Positions 20,048 to 29,328 of a stretch of 64,000 nt of DNA are shown in pieces. The stretch lies in the NCBI RefSeq assembly GCF_011044995.1, contig NZ_JAAKZW010000007.1, positions 1-64,000 of the forward strand, written 5' to 3'. The position numbers and the translations under genes were made by a program. The DNA is from Streptomyces mesophilus (GTDB taxonomy: Bacteria > Actinomycetota > Actinomycetes > Streptomycetales > Streptomycetaceae). The notes under the pieces are model-generated. The model searched no databases, was not told the origin of the DNA, and worked only from the letters and a program-made list of their open reading frames with translations. How positions within the stretch are numbered: position 1 is the first letter of the stretch; each line of letters opens with the position of its first letter.

Positions 20048-21073
20048 TTGCGCGTACTCCTGACCGGACACCAGGGATACCTGGGCACCGTGATGGCCCC
20101 GGTGCTCACCGCCGCCGGACACCACGTCACCGGCCTCGACGCCGGCCTGTTCGCCGACTGCGTCCTCGGCCCGCCGCCCGCCGACCCGCAGGGGCACCGG
20201 GTGGACCTGCGCGACGTCACGGCCGAGCACCTGGCCGGGGTGGACGCCGTGATCCACCTGGCCGCGCTCTCCAACGACCCCCTGGGATCGCTCGCGCCCG
20301 AACTCACCTACGACATCAACCATCACGCGTCCGTACGCCTGGCCCGCCTCGCCCGCGACGCCGGAGTGCGGCGCTTCCTGTACGCGTCGACCTGCTCCGT
20401 CTACGGCGCCGCCGGCGGCGAGGACCTCGTGGGAGAGGACGCCCCGCTGCGCCCGGTGACCCCGTACGCGGAATCCAAGGTGCGCGTCGAGGACGACCTG
20501 CACGCCTTGGCCGACGCCGACTTCAGCCCGGTCTGCCTGCGCAACGCCACCGCCTTCGGCTACTCGCCTCGGCTGCGCGCGGACATCGTGCTCAACAACC
20601 TCGTGGGCCACGCCTTCCTCTCCGGCGAGGTGCTTGTGCTCTCCGACGGCACCCCCTGGCGCCCGCTGGTGCACGCCGCCGACATCGCACGCGCCTTCAC
20701 CGCCGCGCTGACCGCACCACGGGAAGCGGTGCACGACCGGGCGTTCAACATCGGCAGCGAGATCAACAACGTCACGGTCGCCGAGATCGCCGAGCAGGTC
20801 GCCGCCGCGGTGGCCGGCTCCAAGGTGGTGATCACGGGTGAGAACGGCGCCGATCCGCGCTCCTACCGCGTGGACTTCTCCCGCTTCCGCACCGCGATCC
20901 CCGGCTTCGACTGCGAGTGGACCGTCAAGCAGGGCGCACTCGAACTCGCCGACGCCTACCGGCAGTTCGGCCTGACCCGCGAGGACTTCGACCGGCGCTT
21001 CACCCGCCTGGCCGTACTGAGCGCGGCCTCCGACGCCGGAACCGTCGACGACACCCTGCGGTGGCGCCGATGA
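20048..21073 (+). CDS. NAD-dependent epimerase/dehydratase
   Basis: This is an extended short-chain dehydrogenase of 341 residues acting on a nucleotide sugar. LLTGHQGYLG is the N-terminal NAD site, STCSVYG holds the catalytic Ser/Thr, and PYAESK supplies the YxxxK pair near residue 140. LSNDPLGSL and VHAADIARAF also fit the family. It may be the cassette's epimerase, dehydratase or reductase; the motifs do not distinguish these. The TTG start lies three bases after the PIG-L stop, without a strong ribosome site, suggesting coupling. Confidence 0.87.
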   Translation: MRVLLTGHQGYLGTVMAPVLTAAGHHVTGLDAGLFADCVLGPPPADPQGHRVDLRDVTAEHLAGVDAVIHLAALSNDPLGSLAPELTYDINHHASVRLARLARDAGVRRFLYASTCSVYGAAGGEDLVGEDAPLRPVTPYAESKVRVEDDLHALADADFSPVCLRNATAFGYSPRLRADIVLNNLVGHAFLSGEVLVLSDGTPWRPLVHAADIARAFTAALTAPREAVHDRAFNIGSEINNVTVAEIAEQVAAAVAGSKVVITGENGADPRSYRVDFSRFRTAIPGFDCEWTVKQGALELADAYRQFGLTREDFDRRFTRLAVLSAASDAGTVDDTLRWRR

Positions 21074-21153
21074 CCGAAGCCGGCGCACCGTCGATGACCA
21101 GGACCGGCGCACCGTCGACGACCGCGGCCGGCGGTCCGTCCATGACCCCGGCC
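21070..21153 (+). repeat. 24-bp coding repeat at an N-terminus
   Basis: Three and a half copies of a 24-bp unit start at 21070, 21094, 21118 and 21142 and encode an eight-residue repeat. Three of the four units begin with ATG, so slippage here also multiplies start codons. Confidence 0.8.
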
Positions 21154-22422
21154 GGCCCCGGCCGGCAGATGTACGCCCTGGTGGAGCGGCTGTACCCGCT
21201 CTGCCGGAGCATCACCGGGGACGGCGTGCGCGCCACCCTGGACATCGTCGGCGAGTACCTCCCGCTCCAGATCCACGAAGTGCCGACCGGGACGCAGGTG
21301 CTCGACTGGACGGTGCCGCAGGAGTGGAACATCCGCGACGCGTACATCGCCGACAGCACAGGCCGCCGGGTCGTCGACTTCGCCGCGTCCAGCCTGCACG
21401 TGCTCGGCTACAGCGTGCCCGTCTCGGCCACCATGCCCCTGGCCGAGCTCCGCCCACACCTGTACACCCTGCCCGACCAGCCCGACTTGGTTCCGTACCG
21501 CACCAGTTACTACAAACCGGACTGGGGATTCTGCCTGGCCCAGAACACCCTCGACGCCCTGCCGGACGGCGACTACGAGGTACGCATCGACTCCACCCTC
21601 GCCGACGGCCACCTCACATACGCCGAGCACGTGATCCCCGGCCAGGTACCCGACGAGGTGATCATCTCCTGCCACGTCTGCCACCCGTCCCTGGCCAACG
21701 ACAACCTCGCCGGCATCGCGGTGGCCACCTACCTCGCCCGGGCCCTCGCCGAGCAGACGCCGTACTACACCTACCGGTTCATCTACGCCCCCGGCACCAT
21801 CGGCGCGATCACCTGGCTCGCCCGCAACGCCGAACGCATCGAGCAGGTCGCGCACGGGCTGGTCCTGGCCTGCGCCGGCGACACAGGCCGGCTCACGTAC
21901 AAACAGAGCCGGCGCGGCGACGCGGAGATCGACCAGGTGATGCGCCACGTCCTGGCCGCATCCGAACGCCCACATGAGATCACCGAGTTCACCCCGTACG
22001 GCTACGACGAGCGCCAGTACTGCTCACCCGGATTCAACCTCGGCGTGGGTTCGCTCAGCCGGACCCCGTACGCCGGATACCCCGAGTACCACACCTCGGC
22101 CGACAACCTGGACTTCGTCTCACCCGAGGCCATGGCCGACACCCTCGCCGCCTGCCGCGAGGCCTTCACCCTGCTCGACCGCAACCGGAGCTACCTCAAC
22201 CTCAGCCCCTACGGAGAACCGCAGTTGGGCCGGCGCGGCCTGTACGACGCGCTCGGCGGCCGCAGCGACACCAAGCAGGCCCAGATGGCCATGCTCTGGG
22301 TGCTCAGCCTCTCCGACGGCGACCACAGTCTCCTCGACGTCGCCGAACGGGCAGGTCTGCCCTTCGACACCGTCGCCGCCGCTGCCGACGCCCTGCGCGG
22401 CGCCGGACTGATCAAGGCATGA
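21070..22422 (+). CDS. DUF4910 aminopeptidase-like protein with winged-helix tail
   Basis: The 450-residue protein matches the DUF4910 family, an M28-like zinc peptidase fold. Metal-site motifs are CHVCHPSLANDNLAG and EYHTSADNLDFV. The last 70 residues form a winged-helix-like domain (SLLDVAERAGLPFDTV). Members occur repeatedly in polysaccharide and sugar-nucleotide clusters, but their reaction is not established. The N-terminus is an eight-residue repeat (MTEAGAPS, MTRTGAPS, TTAAGGPS) that supplies alternative starts at 21094 and 21142; I kept 21070 because of its ATGA overlap. Confidence 0.85.
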   Translation: MTEAGAPSMTRTGAPSTTAAGGPSMTPAGPGRQMYALVERLYPLCRSITGDGVRATLDIVGEYLPLQIHEVPTGTQVLDWTVPQEWNIRDAYIADSTGRRVVDFAASSLHVLGYSVPVSATMPLAELRPHLYTLPDQPDLVPYRTSYYKPDWGFCLAQNTLDALPDGDYEVRIDSTLADGHLTYAEHVIPGQVPDEVIISCHVCHPSLANDNLAGIAVATYLARALAEQTPYYTYRFIYAPGTIGAITWLARNAERIEQVAHGLVLACAGDTGRLTYKQSRRGDAEIDQVMRHVLAASERPHEITEFTPYGYDERQYCSPGFNLGVGSLSRTPYAGYPEYHTSADNLDFVSPEAMADTLAACREAFTLLDRNRSYLNLSPYGEPQLGRRGLYDALGGRSDTKQAQMAMLWVLSLSDGDHSLLDVAERAGLPFDTVAAAADALRGAGLIKA

Positions 22423-23735
22423 CGCCGATGACCACCGAGGGGGAGAAGGCGACGACCTCGGTGGTCCGGGCCCGGCACGCCCGGCCCACCGCCATGCGGG
22501 CCGTCGTCGGCAGGCTGTCCTGGGGCCTGGCCGACCAGGCGGCCTCCAGCCTGACCAACTTCGCGGTGGGCATCTATGTGGCCCGTTCGCTCGGGCTCGT
22601 CGCCTTCGGCGTGTTCGGCCTGGCCTGGGTGACGTACGGCGTCGTCCTCAACGTCTCCCGCGGACTCGCCACCGACCCGCTCGTGGTCCGCTTCAGCGGC
22701 GTCACGGACGCGTCCTGGCGCGGGGCCGTCGCCCGGTCCTCGGGTACGGCGCTCTGCGTCGGCGGTGCGATCGGCGCGCTGTGTCTGACCGTCGGGCTGT
22801 GCGTCGGCGGCCGGGTCGGACCCCCGTTCGCCTGCCTCGGCGTCATGCTGCCGGCGCTGCTGCTCCAGGACGCCTGGCGCTACTCGTTCTTCGCCGCGGG
22901 CAAGGGACGCAAGGCGTTCGTCAACGACCTCGTATGGGGCCTCGCCCTCATCCCGGGCATGGTGGTGGCGGCCCGCGTCGGCAGCGTCGCCGCGTTCGTG
23001 CTCGCCTGGGGCGCGTCCGCCGCCGTGGCCGCGGTCTACGGCTGCTTCCAGTCCGGCATCCTGCCCCGCCTGACCGGCGCACGCGGCTGGCTGCGCGAAC
23101 AGCGCGACCTCGGCTACCGGTTCCTGGTCGAGAACGTCTCCCTCAGCGGCGCCGTCCAACTGCGGGCGTACGGACTCGGTGTGATCGTCGGGGTCGGCGC
23201 GGTGGGCGTGATCCGGGGCGCGGAGCTGCTCCTCGGCCCGTTCCTCGCCCTGCTGATGGGACTCTCCCTGGTCACCGTGGCGGAAGCGGCCCGGGTGCTG
23301 CGGGAGGCCTCCCACCGCCTCGCCAAATTCTGTCTGCTGCTCAGCGTCGGACAGGCCGCCGCCGCGCTGCTCTGGGGCGGTGCGCTGCTCCTGGTGCCCG
23401 ACCGGCTCGGCGAGCTCGTGCTCGGTGACGTCTGGGCCGCCGCCTCGCAGCTCATCGTGCCGGTCACGCTCGGCGTCGTGGGCTCCGGTCTCGGCACCGG
23501 AGCCGCGGCCGGCCTGCGCGCGCTCGGCGCGGCCCGGCGCAGCCTGCGCTGCCAACTGTTCGCCTCCGCCTGCTACATCGGCGCCGGCCTCGGCGGAGCG
23601 GCCGTCGGCGGCACGGCCGGCTCGGCCTGGGGCGTCGCCGCCGCGACCGTCGGCAGCTCGGCCGTCTGGTGGCTCCAACTTCGTTCCGCTCTGAACGAGT
23701 ACCACCAACCCCCCAATGAAGTGAGGACACCATGA
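22419..23735 (+). CDS. Polysaccharide flippase (Wzx-like, MOP superfamily)
   Basis: The protein (438 residues) is highly hydrophobic with about twelve membrane segments. It starts with a short cytosolic stretch, then LADQAASSLTNFAVGIYVARSLG, the first helix pattern of Wzx-like exporters. It should move the undecaprenyl-linked repeat unit across the membrane to the Wzy polymerase. The start overlaps the DUF4910 stop as ATGA; a second in-frame ATG follows at 22428. No catalytic residues are expected; the assignment rests on topology and context. Confidence 0.82.
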   Translation: MTPMTTEGEKATTSVVRARHARPTAMRAVVGRLSWGLADQAASSLTNFAVGIYVARSLGLVAFGVFGLAWVTYGVVLNVSRGLATDPLVVRFSGVTDASWRGAVARSSGTALCVGGAIGALCLTVGLCVGGRVGPPFACLGVMLPALLLQDAWRYSFFAAGKGRKAFVNDLVWGLALIPGMVVAARVGSVAAFVLAWGASAAVAAVYGCFQSGILPRLTGARGWLREQRDLGYRFLVENVSLSGAVQLRAYGLGVIVGVGAVGVIRGAELLLGPFLALLMGLSLVTVAEAARVLREASHRLAKFCLLLSVGQAAAALLWGGALLLVPDRLGELVLGDVWAAASQLIVPVTLGVVGSGLGTGAAAGLRALGAARRSLRCQLFASACYIGAGLGGAAVGGTAGSAWGVAAATVGSSAVWWLQLRSALNEYHQPPNEVRTP

Positions 23736-24679
23736 ACGACCATCCCCGGCTCAGCATCGGGCTGCCCGTGTACAACGGAGAGCAGTACCTTCCCGAGGCG
23801 CTCGACGCCCTGCTCGGCCAGACCTACGAGGACTTCGAGCTCGTCATCTCCGACAACGCCTCGAGCGACCGGACCCAGGAGATCTGCCACAAGTACGCCG
23901 CGCGCGACTCCCGTATCCGCTACATCCGGCTGCCTCGGAACATAGGTGCCGCGCCGAACCACAACTACGTGTTCACCGAGTGCCGCGGCGAGCTGTTCAA
24001 GTGGGCCTCGCACGACGACCTTTACGCCCGTGACCTGCTACAGCGCTGTGTGGAGGCCCTCGACGAGCGGCCCGACGTGGTCCTCGCCCACTCCGGCCAG
24101 GCGGTCATCGACGGCGACGGCAAGGTGACGGTTCCGTACGAGTACACGCTCGCCACCGACTCGCCGCACACGCCCGAACGCTTCCGCAGCATGCTGTTCG
24201 AGGCCGGTGGCGACGACTTCTACGGAGTGATGCGGGCCGATGTGCTGCGCCGGGTGAAGCCGCACGACAGCTACCACCACGCGGACCGCACCTTCGTCGC
24301 CGAGATCACCCTGCGCGGTGCCTTCCACCAGGTGCCGGAGCTGCTCTACTTCCGCCGTGACCACCCCACCCGCGCCGAACGCGCCAACCCCTCCAAGCGC
24401 TCCCGCTGCGTCAACCTCGACCCGCGCCGCGCCGGACCGCTGCACCCGACGCCCCGGCTGCTCGCCGAGTACGTGTGGGGCTTCGCCTCGGCGATCCGGC
24501 GGGCGCCGCTGTCGTCGGCCGAACGGCGCGCCTGCTACCGGCACTTGGTGACCTGGCTGGCCAGCAGGGCCAAGCCGGGAGCCGGTGAGCGGGTCGAGGA
24601 CCGTACCCCGGTGGACCCGGCCCTGCTCACCGTTTCCGTCGACGACCTGGTCGCCGGCCGTGAGGGCAGGCAGGCGTGA
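23732..24679 (+). CDS. Glycosyltransferase family 2
   Basis: This 315-residue GT-A enzyme has LSIGLPVYNGEQYLPEAL at the start, VISDNASSDRT for nucleotide binding, and FKWASHDDLY, in which the DD pair holds the metal. It would add a sugar to the lipid-linked repeat unit. With the two GT4 enzymes and the priming transferase, the operon can build a repeat unit of about four sugars. ATGA overlap joins it to the flippase. Confidence 0.9.
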   Translation: MNDHPRLSIGLPVYNGEQYLPEALDALLGQTYEDFELVISDNASSDRTQEICHKYAARDSRIRYIRLPRNIGAAPNHNYVFTECRGELFKWASHDDLYARDLLQRCVEALDERPDVVLAHSGQAVIDGDGKVTVPYEYTLATDSPHTPERFRSMLFEAGGDDFYGVMRADVLRRVKPHDSYHHADRTFVAEITLRGAFHQVPELLYFRRDHPTRAERANPSKRSRCVNLDPRRAGPLHPTPRLLAEYVWGFASAIRRAPLSSAERRACYRHLVTWLASRAKPGAGERVEDRTPVDPALLTVSVDDLVAGREGRQA

Positions 24680-25887
24680 GTGCCGTCCGCGTCGGGGTGT
24701 TCGGGCTGCTCGGCTCGGGGAACCTCGGCAACGACGGATCGCTCGAGGCCGTGCTCGGCTATCTGCGCACCGAGCATCCGGACGCCGTCGTGGACGCACT
24801 GTGCGGCGGTCCCGAGGTCGTCAAGGCCCGCTACGGGATCGAGGCGACGCGACTGCACTGGTACGGGGGTGAGTATCGCACCGCGTCCCGCGCGGGCGCG
24901 ATCGCGGGCAAGGGCCTGGGCAAACTCGTCGACATCGTGCGCACCGCCTCCTGGGTGCGCCGCCACGACGTGGTGATCGTGCCGGGCATGGGCGTTCTGG
25001 AGGCCACGCTGCCGCTGCGGCCCTGGGGTTTCCCGTACGCGCTGTTCCTGCTCTGCGCGACCGGCCGGCTCTTCCGCACCCGGGTCGCGCTGGTCGGCGT
25101 CGGCGCGGACGCGATCAGGGAGCGGCCCACCCGGGCCCTGGTGCGCCGGTCGGCGCGGCTCGCCGCGTACCGCTCGTACCGCGACACCCTCTCCCGCGAC
25201 GCCATGCGCGCGATGGGTGTGGACACCGCGCGGGACCGGGTCTATCCGGACCTCGCGTTCGCCCTGCCGACGCCCGCGGAAGGCGAGCGTCCGGCCTCGA
25301 CCGGCCTGGTCTGCGTAGGCGTCATGGACTTCCATGGCGGCAACGACGACCGCGCCCGGGCCGAGGAGATCCACCGGCGGTATCTCGACGGCATGACCCG
25401 TTTCGTCCGCGCTCTCGTGGCGGACGGCCGCCCGGTCCGGCTGCTCACCGGCGACTCCTGCGACTCGCCGGTCGTGGCCGCGATCCTCGACGCGGTGGAC
25501 TCACCGCTGGTCACCGCCGCCGAAGCGAGCTCCCTGGCCGACCTGACGAAGGAGATGGCGGGCGCCGACGCCGTGGTGGCGACCCGCTATCACAACCTCG
25601 TCTGCGCGTTGAAGGCCGGCACGCCGACCCTGGCCCTCAGCTACGCGGCCAAGAGTGACGCGCTCATGGAGCGGATGGGCCTGGGCGCCTACTGCCACCC
25701 GGCCCGCGAGGTCGACGTGGACCGGCTGCTCGAACAGTTCCGGGAGCTGGAGAAGCGGGCGGGGGAGCTGCGGCAGACGTTGGCCGAGCAGAACCTGATC
25801 GTCACCGGTCAACTCGACGAGCAGTTCCGCGAGTTGAACAGCGCCCTCTTCCCGGCAGCCGGCCGCGCCCACCAGGAGACCCGATGA
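24676..25887 (+). CDS. Polysaccharide pyruvyltransferase family protein
   Basis: The 403-residue protein resembles CsaB/WcaK-type enzymes that add a ketal pyruvate from phosphoenolpyruvate to a sugar. LLGSGNLGNDGSLEAVL near residue 10 is the family N-terminal motif, and TRYHNLVCALKAGTP near residue 300 holds the catalytic histidine region. A pyruvate ketal gives the polymer negative charge. GTGA overlap joins it to the glycosyltransferase. Confidence 0.87.
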   Translation: MSAVRVGVFGLLGSGNLGNDGSLEAVLGYLRTEHPDAVVDALCGGPEVVKARYGIEATRLHWYGGEYRTASRAGAIAGKGLGKLVDIVRTASWVRRHDVVIVPGMGVLEATLPLRPWGFPYALFLLCATGRLFRTRVALVGVGADAIRERPTRALVRRSARLAAYRSYRDTLSRDAMRAMGVDTARDRVYPDLAFALPTPAEGERPASTGLVCVGVMDFHGGNDDRARAEEIHRRYLDGMTRFVRALVADGRPVRLLTGDSCDSPVVAAILDAVDSPLVTAAEASSLADLTKEMAGADAVVATRYHNLVCALKAGTPTLALSYAAKSDALMERMGLGAYCHPAREVDVDRLLEQFRELEKRAGELRQTLAEQNLIVTGQLDEQFRELNSALFPAAGRAHQETR

Positions 25888-26435
25888 AGGTGACCGAAGT
25901 ACCGGCGATCGCGGGCGCGTTCCTCTTCGAACCCACGCCGCACGCCGACGAGCGCGGCTTCTTCAGCCGTACGTTCGACGCCGACGCGATCCGCTCGGCG
26001 GGCCTCGACCCGCACGCGTTCGTCCAGGACAGCCTGTCCCGCTCGGTCCGTGGCGTGCTGCGCGGTCTGCATCTGCGCTCCGGCGCCGGCGAGGCCAAGC
26101 TGGTGCGCTGCTCGTACGGCAGCATCTTCGACGTCGTCGTGGACCTGCGGCCGGACTCGCCCACGTATCTGGGCCAGGGTTTCTTCGAGCTGTCCGACGA
26201 CGCGCAGACGACGCTGTACGTCCCGGCGGGGTGCGCGCACGGTTTCCAGGCGCTGACCGGGATCGCCGACGTCTCGTACCGGATCGACCGCGCGCACGAT
26301 CCGGCCGAGGACGTGACGATCGCGTTCGACGATCCGGACCTCGCCATCCCCTGGCCGCTGCCGGTCACATCGATGTCCCCGCGGGACCGGCAGGCGCCGA
26401 GCCTGGCCGACGTCCTGAAGCACAAGGAGAGTTGA
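25884..26435 (+). CDS. dTDP-4-dehydrorhamnose 3,5-epimerase family protein
   Basis: This 183-residue cupin-fold enzyme fits RmlC/RfbC in length. It has FSRTF, VRGVLRGLHLR (the RGLH catalytic His), KLVRCSYGSIFDVVVDLR and YVPAGCAHGFQAL. RmlC enzymes epimerise C3 and C5 of 4-keto sugar nucleotides; relatives epimerise only one carbon or act on methylated sugars. No rmlA, rmlB or rmlD lies in the window, so the substrate is probably made by this cassette. ATGA overlap with the pyruvyltransferase. Confidence 0.88.
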   Translation: MKVTEVPAIAGAFLFEPTPHADERGFFSRTFDADAIRSAGLDPHAFVQDSLSRSVRGVLRGLHLRSGAGEAKLVRCSYGSIFDVVVDLRPDSPTYLGQGFFELSDDAQTTLYVPAGCAHGFQALTGIADVSYRIDRAHDPAEDVTIAFDDPDLAIPWPLPVTSMSPRDRQAPSLADVLKHKES

Positions 26436-26442
26436 GGCCGTC

Positions 26443-27774
26443 GTGGACCACTCAGGCGAAGAGATCCGGCTGCCCCGATCGCGGCAGGCCAACGAACGGC
26501 TGCACGCCCTGATCCCCGGCGGCGCCCACACCTATGCCAAGGGCGACGACCAGTACCCCGAGGACCTGGCGCCGGTGATCAGCCACGGCCGCGGCGCCCA
26601 TGTGTGGGACGTCGACGGCAACCGGTACATCGAGTACGGCTCCGGTCTGCGCTCGGTCAGCCTCGGTCACGCCCACCCGCGCGTGACCGAGGCGGCGCGG
26701 CGGGAACTGGACCGCGGCAGCAACTTCGTGCGGCCCTCCCTCCTGGAGGCCGAGGCCGCGGAGCGTTTCCTGGCCACCGTGCCGACCGCGGAGATGGTGA
26801 AGTTCGCGAAGAACGGCTCCGATGTCACCACCGCCGCCGTACGCCTCGCCCGCGCCGCCACCGGGCGTCCGCGGGTGGCCCTGTGCGGGGACCACCCCTT
26901 CTTCTCCGTCGACGACTGGTTCATCGGCACCACACCGATGTCGGCCGGTATTCCGGCGGCCATCACCGAGCTGACCGTGTCCTTCCCGTACGGCGATCTG
27001 GCGGCCACGGAGGAACTGCTGCTGCGGTACGAGGGCGAGATCGCCTGCCTGATCCTCGAACCCGCCGGCCACGCCGAACCCCCGCCCGGCTACCTTCATG
27101 CCCTGCGTGAACTGGCCGACCGGCACGGCTGCGTACTGATCTTCGATGAGATGATCACCGGCTTCCGCTGGTCCGAGGCGGGCGCCCAGGGCCTGTACGG
27201 CGTGGTGCCCGACCTGTCCACGTTCGGCAAGGCACTGGGCAACGGGTTCGCCGTGTCCGCGCTCGCCGGGCGCCGTGAGCTGATGGAGCGGGGCGGACTG
27301 CGGCACTCCGGTGACCGGGTGTTCCTGCTGTCCACCACGCACGGCGCGGAGACGCACTCCCTGGCCGCCGCGATGGCCGTACAGACCACGTACGTCGAGG
27401 AGGGCATCACCGAGCGACTGCACGCTCTGGGGGAGCGGTTGGCCGCCGGGGTGCGCGCGGCCGCGGACGGCATGGGTGTCGGCGAACACGTGGTCGTACG
27501 GGGCCGCGCCAGCAACCTCGTCTTCGCCACCCTGGACGAGAACGGACGGCCGTCACAGGAGTACCGCACCCTTTTCCTGCGCCGTCTCCTCGCGGGCGGG
27601 GTGCTGGCCCCGTCGTTCGTGGTCAGCAGCGCGCTCGGCGAGGACGACATCGACCGGACCGTGGACGTGGTGGCCCAGGCATGTGCCGTCTACCGCAAGG
27701 CACTTGACGCCGCCGACCCCACGCCCTGGATGGGCGGGCGGGCGGTGAAGCCGGTCTTCCGCCGCCTGGTGTGA
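26443..27774 (+). CDS. Class III aminotransferase (glutamate-1-semialdehyde aminomutase-like)
   Basis: This 443-residue PLP enzyme has the Schiff-base Lys263 in STFGKALGNGF, the cofactor aspartate in LIFDEMITGFRW, and SGLRSVSLGHAHP near the N-terminus. It resembles glutamate-1-semialdehyde aminomutase, but it sits at the end of a sugar operon, where such homologs are thought to aminate keto sugars. The haem role is less likely here. GTG start seven bases after the epimerase stop. The 3' end is partly duplicated across the stop codon. Confidence 0.85.
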   Translation: MDHSGEEIRLPRSRQANERLHALIPGGAHTYAKGDDQYPEDLAPVISHGRGAHVWDVDGNRYIEYGSGLRSVSLGHAHPRVTEAARRELDRGSNFVRPSLLEAEAAERFLATVPTAEMVKFAKNGSDVTTAAVRLARAATGRPRVALCGDHPFFSVDDWFIGTTPMSAGIPAAITELTVSFPYGDLAATEELLLRYEGEIACLILEPAGHAEPPPGYLHALRELADRHGCVLIFDEMITGFRWSEAGAQGLYGVVPDLSTFGKALGNGFAVSALAGRRELMERGGLRHSGDRVFLLSTTHGAETHSLAAAMAVQTTYVEEGITERLHALGERLAAGVRAAADGMGVGEHVVVRGRASNLVFATLDENGRPSQEYRTLFLRRLLAGGVLAPSFVVSSALGEDDIDRTVDVVAQACAVYRKALDAADPTPWMGGRAVKPVFRRLV

Positions 27775-27786
27775 AGCCGGTCTTCC
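27745..27786. repeat. 26-bp-period direct repeat at the end of the polysaccharide operon
   Basis: The 16-base sequence GTGAAGCCGGTCTTCC occurs at 27745-27760 inside the aminotransferase and again at 27771-27786. In the second copy its TGA is the real stop codon (27772-27774). Confidence 0.85.
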
Positions 27787-27828
27787 CAGTGTGTGGCGCC
27801 GGCGTGTGCGGGTGAGACGGCTCGCGGG

Positions 27829-28533
27829 TCAGCGGCGGTCCGGGCGGCCGCCGCCGGCCTGCCGCCGCGCCACCCGGTCGATCACCCACGCGGTCGACAG
27901 GACCACCGCCAGCGCGGTGCACCAGCCGCCGAGGACATCGGTCGGATAGTGCGCCCCGAGGCCCACCTGCGCCCAGCCCATGGTGGCCCCGACCACCAGC
28001 GCGACGGTCAGGACGAGCGCGCTGCCGGCCGCCCGGCCGAGTCCGGTCCGCTCGGCCGCGACCAGCGCCATGACGAGCGCGACCGCGGTCACGTAGGCGG
28101 TGTGCCCACTCGGGTAGGACAGGAACTCGCCGTGAATGGTGCGCCCCACCACGGACTTGAGCACCGTCGTCGCCCCCACCGCGAGGGCGGCTCCGGCCAC
28201 CACGAGCAGCGCGGCGCGAGGGCGCCGCAGCAGCAGACAGCCCGCGACGGCGGCCACGCCCAGGAGCGCCGCTCCGGCGGGCTCACCCCAGAAGTCGATG
28301 ATCAGCGCGAGCCCGCGCCAGGGCGCCCGCACGCTGTCATCCGTCGGGTCGACGAACCACCGGTCCACCCGGCCCGGCTCACTGTGACCCGCGTACATGA
28401 TCCCGACGGCGAACACCGTCAGCGCGGCGAGGACCGCGAGCAGCCCGAGGGCCGGGCGCAGCGGTGGGGGCAACAGTGCGGGCGCCGATCGGCGCCCGCC
28501 TTCCGTGCAGGGTCGACCTGCGGTGTCCAACAC
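27829..28533 (-). CDS. PAP2 family membrane phosphatase
   Basis: This 234-residue integral membrane protein has about six helices. The phosphatase signature is KSVVGRTIHGE, SYPSGHTAY and GLGAHYPTDVLGG, with the conserved histidines of the catalytic triad. It would dephosphorylate lipid phosphates such as undecaprenyl pyrophosphate or phosphatidate on the outer face. I prefer the GTG at 28533 (GGGGGG upstream); a TTG at 28596 would add 21 residues. It converges on the polysaccharide operon, and lipid-carrier recycling would fit, but no operon link exists. Confidence 0.82.
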   Translation of the reverse strand: MLDTAGRPCTEGGRRSAPALLPPPLRPALGLLAVLAALTVFAVGIMYAGHSEPGRVDRWFVDPTDDSVRAPWRGLALIIDFWGEPAGAALLGVAAVAGCLLLRRPRAALLVVAGAALAVGATTVLKSVVGRTIHGEFLSYPSGHTAYVTAVALVMALVAAERTGLGRAAGSALVLTVALVVGATMGWAQVGLGAHYPTDVLGGWCTALAVVLSTAWVIDRVARRQAGGGRPDRR

Positions 28534-28700
28534 GAGCCCCCCGTCGCCCTGGAACGGCAGCCCCGAACGTGCCTGCGGCCGGGGCGAGTCGGCCAAGGGC
28601 GTCGGGTCGGTTCCCGACTTGTCACCCTAACCAATCCCGCGCGGCTTGAGGGGCGTTCCGTCCCCTCGGGCGGCCGGCTGTGCGTCGGGTCCGCGCATCG

Positions 28701-28746
28701 CCGTACGTCAGGTCTGAGCCCCTCCGTACGTCAGGTCTGAGCCCCG
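28701..28746. repeat. Two tandem 23-bp repeats spanning a stop codon
   Basis: CCGTACGTCAGGTCTGAGCC begins at 28701 and again at 28724, an almost perfect duplication. The second copy contains the stop codon of the minus-strand DUF2795 gene (28731-28733). Confidence 0.9.
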
Positions 28747-29138
28747 CCGCGGCCGAGGGCCTGGAGGATGTCGCGCACATTGCCGAACTCCCGCCCGGCG
28801 GGCAGGTCCGCCGTCACGTCGATGAGCCGGTCCGGCGCATGCGTCTCACGCAGTACGTCCAGGACCCTCCCGCGGTCCGCGGGAAAGAGGCTGCGTCCCA
28901 GGTGCTGGGCGAGTTCGGTGCGCAGTTCCACATCCGCGGGCGTCATGCCGGGCGGGGTGGAACCCCGGGTGTCCGTACTGGGTGTGCGGTCCGCGCGGGG
29001 CTGGTCCTCGCCGGACGGCTGCAGATCGAAATCCTCCTGCGCCCGCGTGGCGTGCCCTCCCTTCAGCTCACCCTGCATCCGCTTCTTGATCGCGTCGTCG
29101 CGCAGCGGTCCTGTCTTGTCACGTCCGTGCTGGGCCAT
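28731..29138 (-). CDS. DUF2795 domain protein
   Basis: This small cytosolic protein of 135 residues has a charged N-terminus (MAQHGRDKTGPL) and a C-terminal DUF2795 domain around ELAQHLGRSLFPADRGRVLD to NVRDILQALG. The function is unknown; such genes are common in actinobacteria. The ATG at 29138 follows GAGGTGG. A longer open frame upstream has no ribosome site and was not used. Confidence 0.75.
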   Translation of the reverse strand: MAQHGRDKTGPLRDDAIKKRMQGELKGGHATRAQEDFDLQPSGEDQPRADRTPSTDTRGSTPPGMTPADVELRTELAQHLGRSLFPADRGRVLDVLRETHAPDRLIDVTADLPAGREFGNVRDILQALGRGGAQT

Positions 29139-29328
29139 GGTCCACCTCGGGAATCGGGAGTCGTTGGGGGCACCCGACGTACCCGGCAGGGCTTTCCGGA
29201 CGTACGGCACGTCCGCTCTGCCTGCCCGGCCTTCGGGTCCGGCTCGGGTGCCCGGCGCCGACGCACCCGAAACAGCGTGCCCACCCGAAACAGCCGGCCC
29301 CCTGAAACCGGTGGCCCACCCAGCCGCG

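Noticed and set aside
27793..28740. Plus-strand frame across the PAP2 phosphatase
   Set aside because: The minus strand shows PAP2 motifs and membrane helices, while the plus frame is His/Arg/Gly-rich noise.
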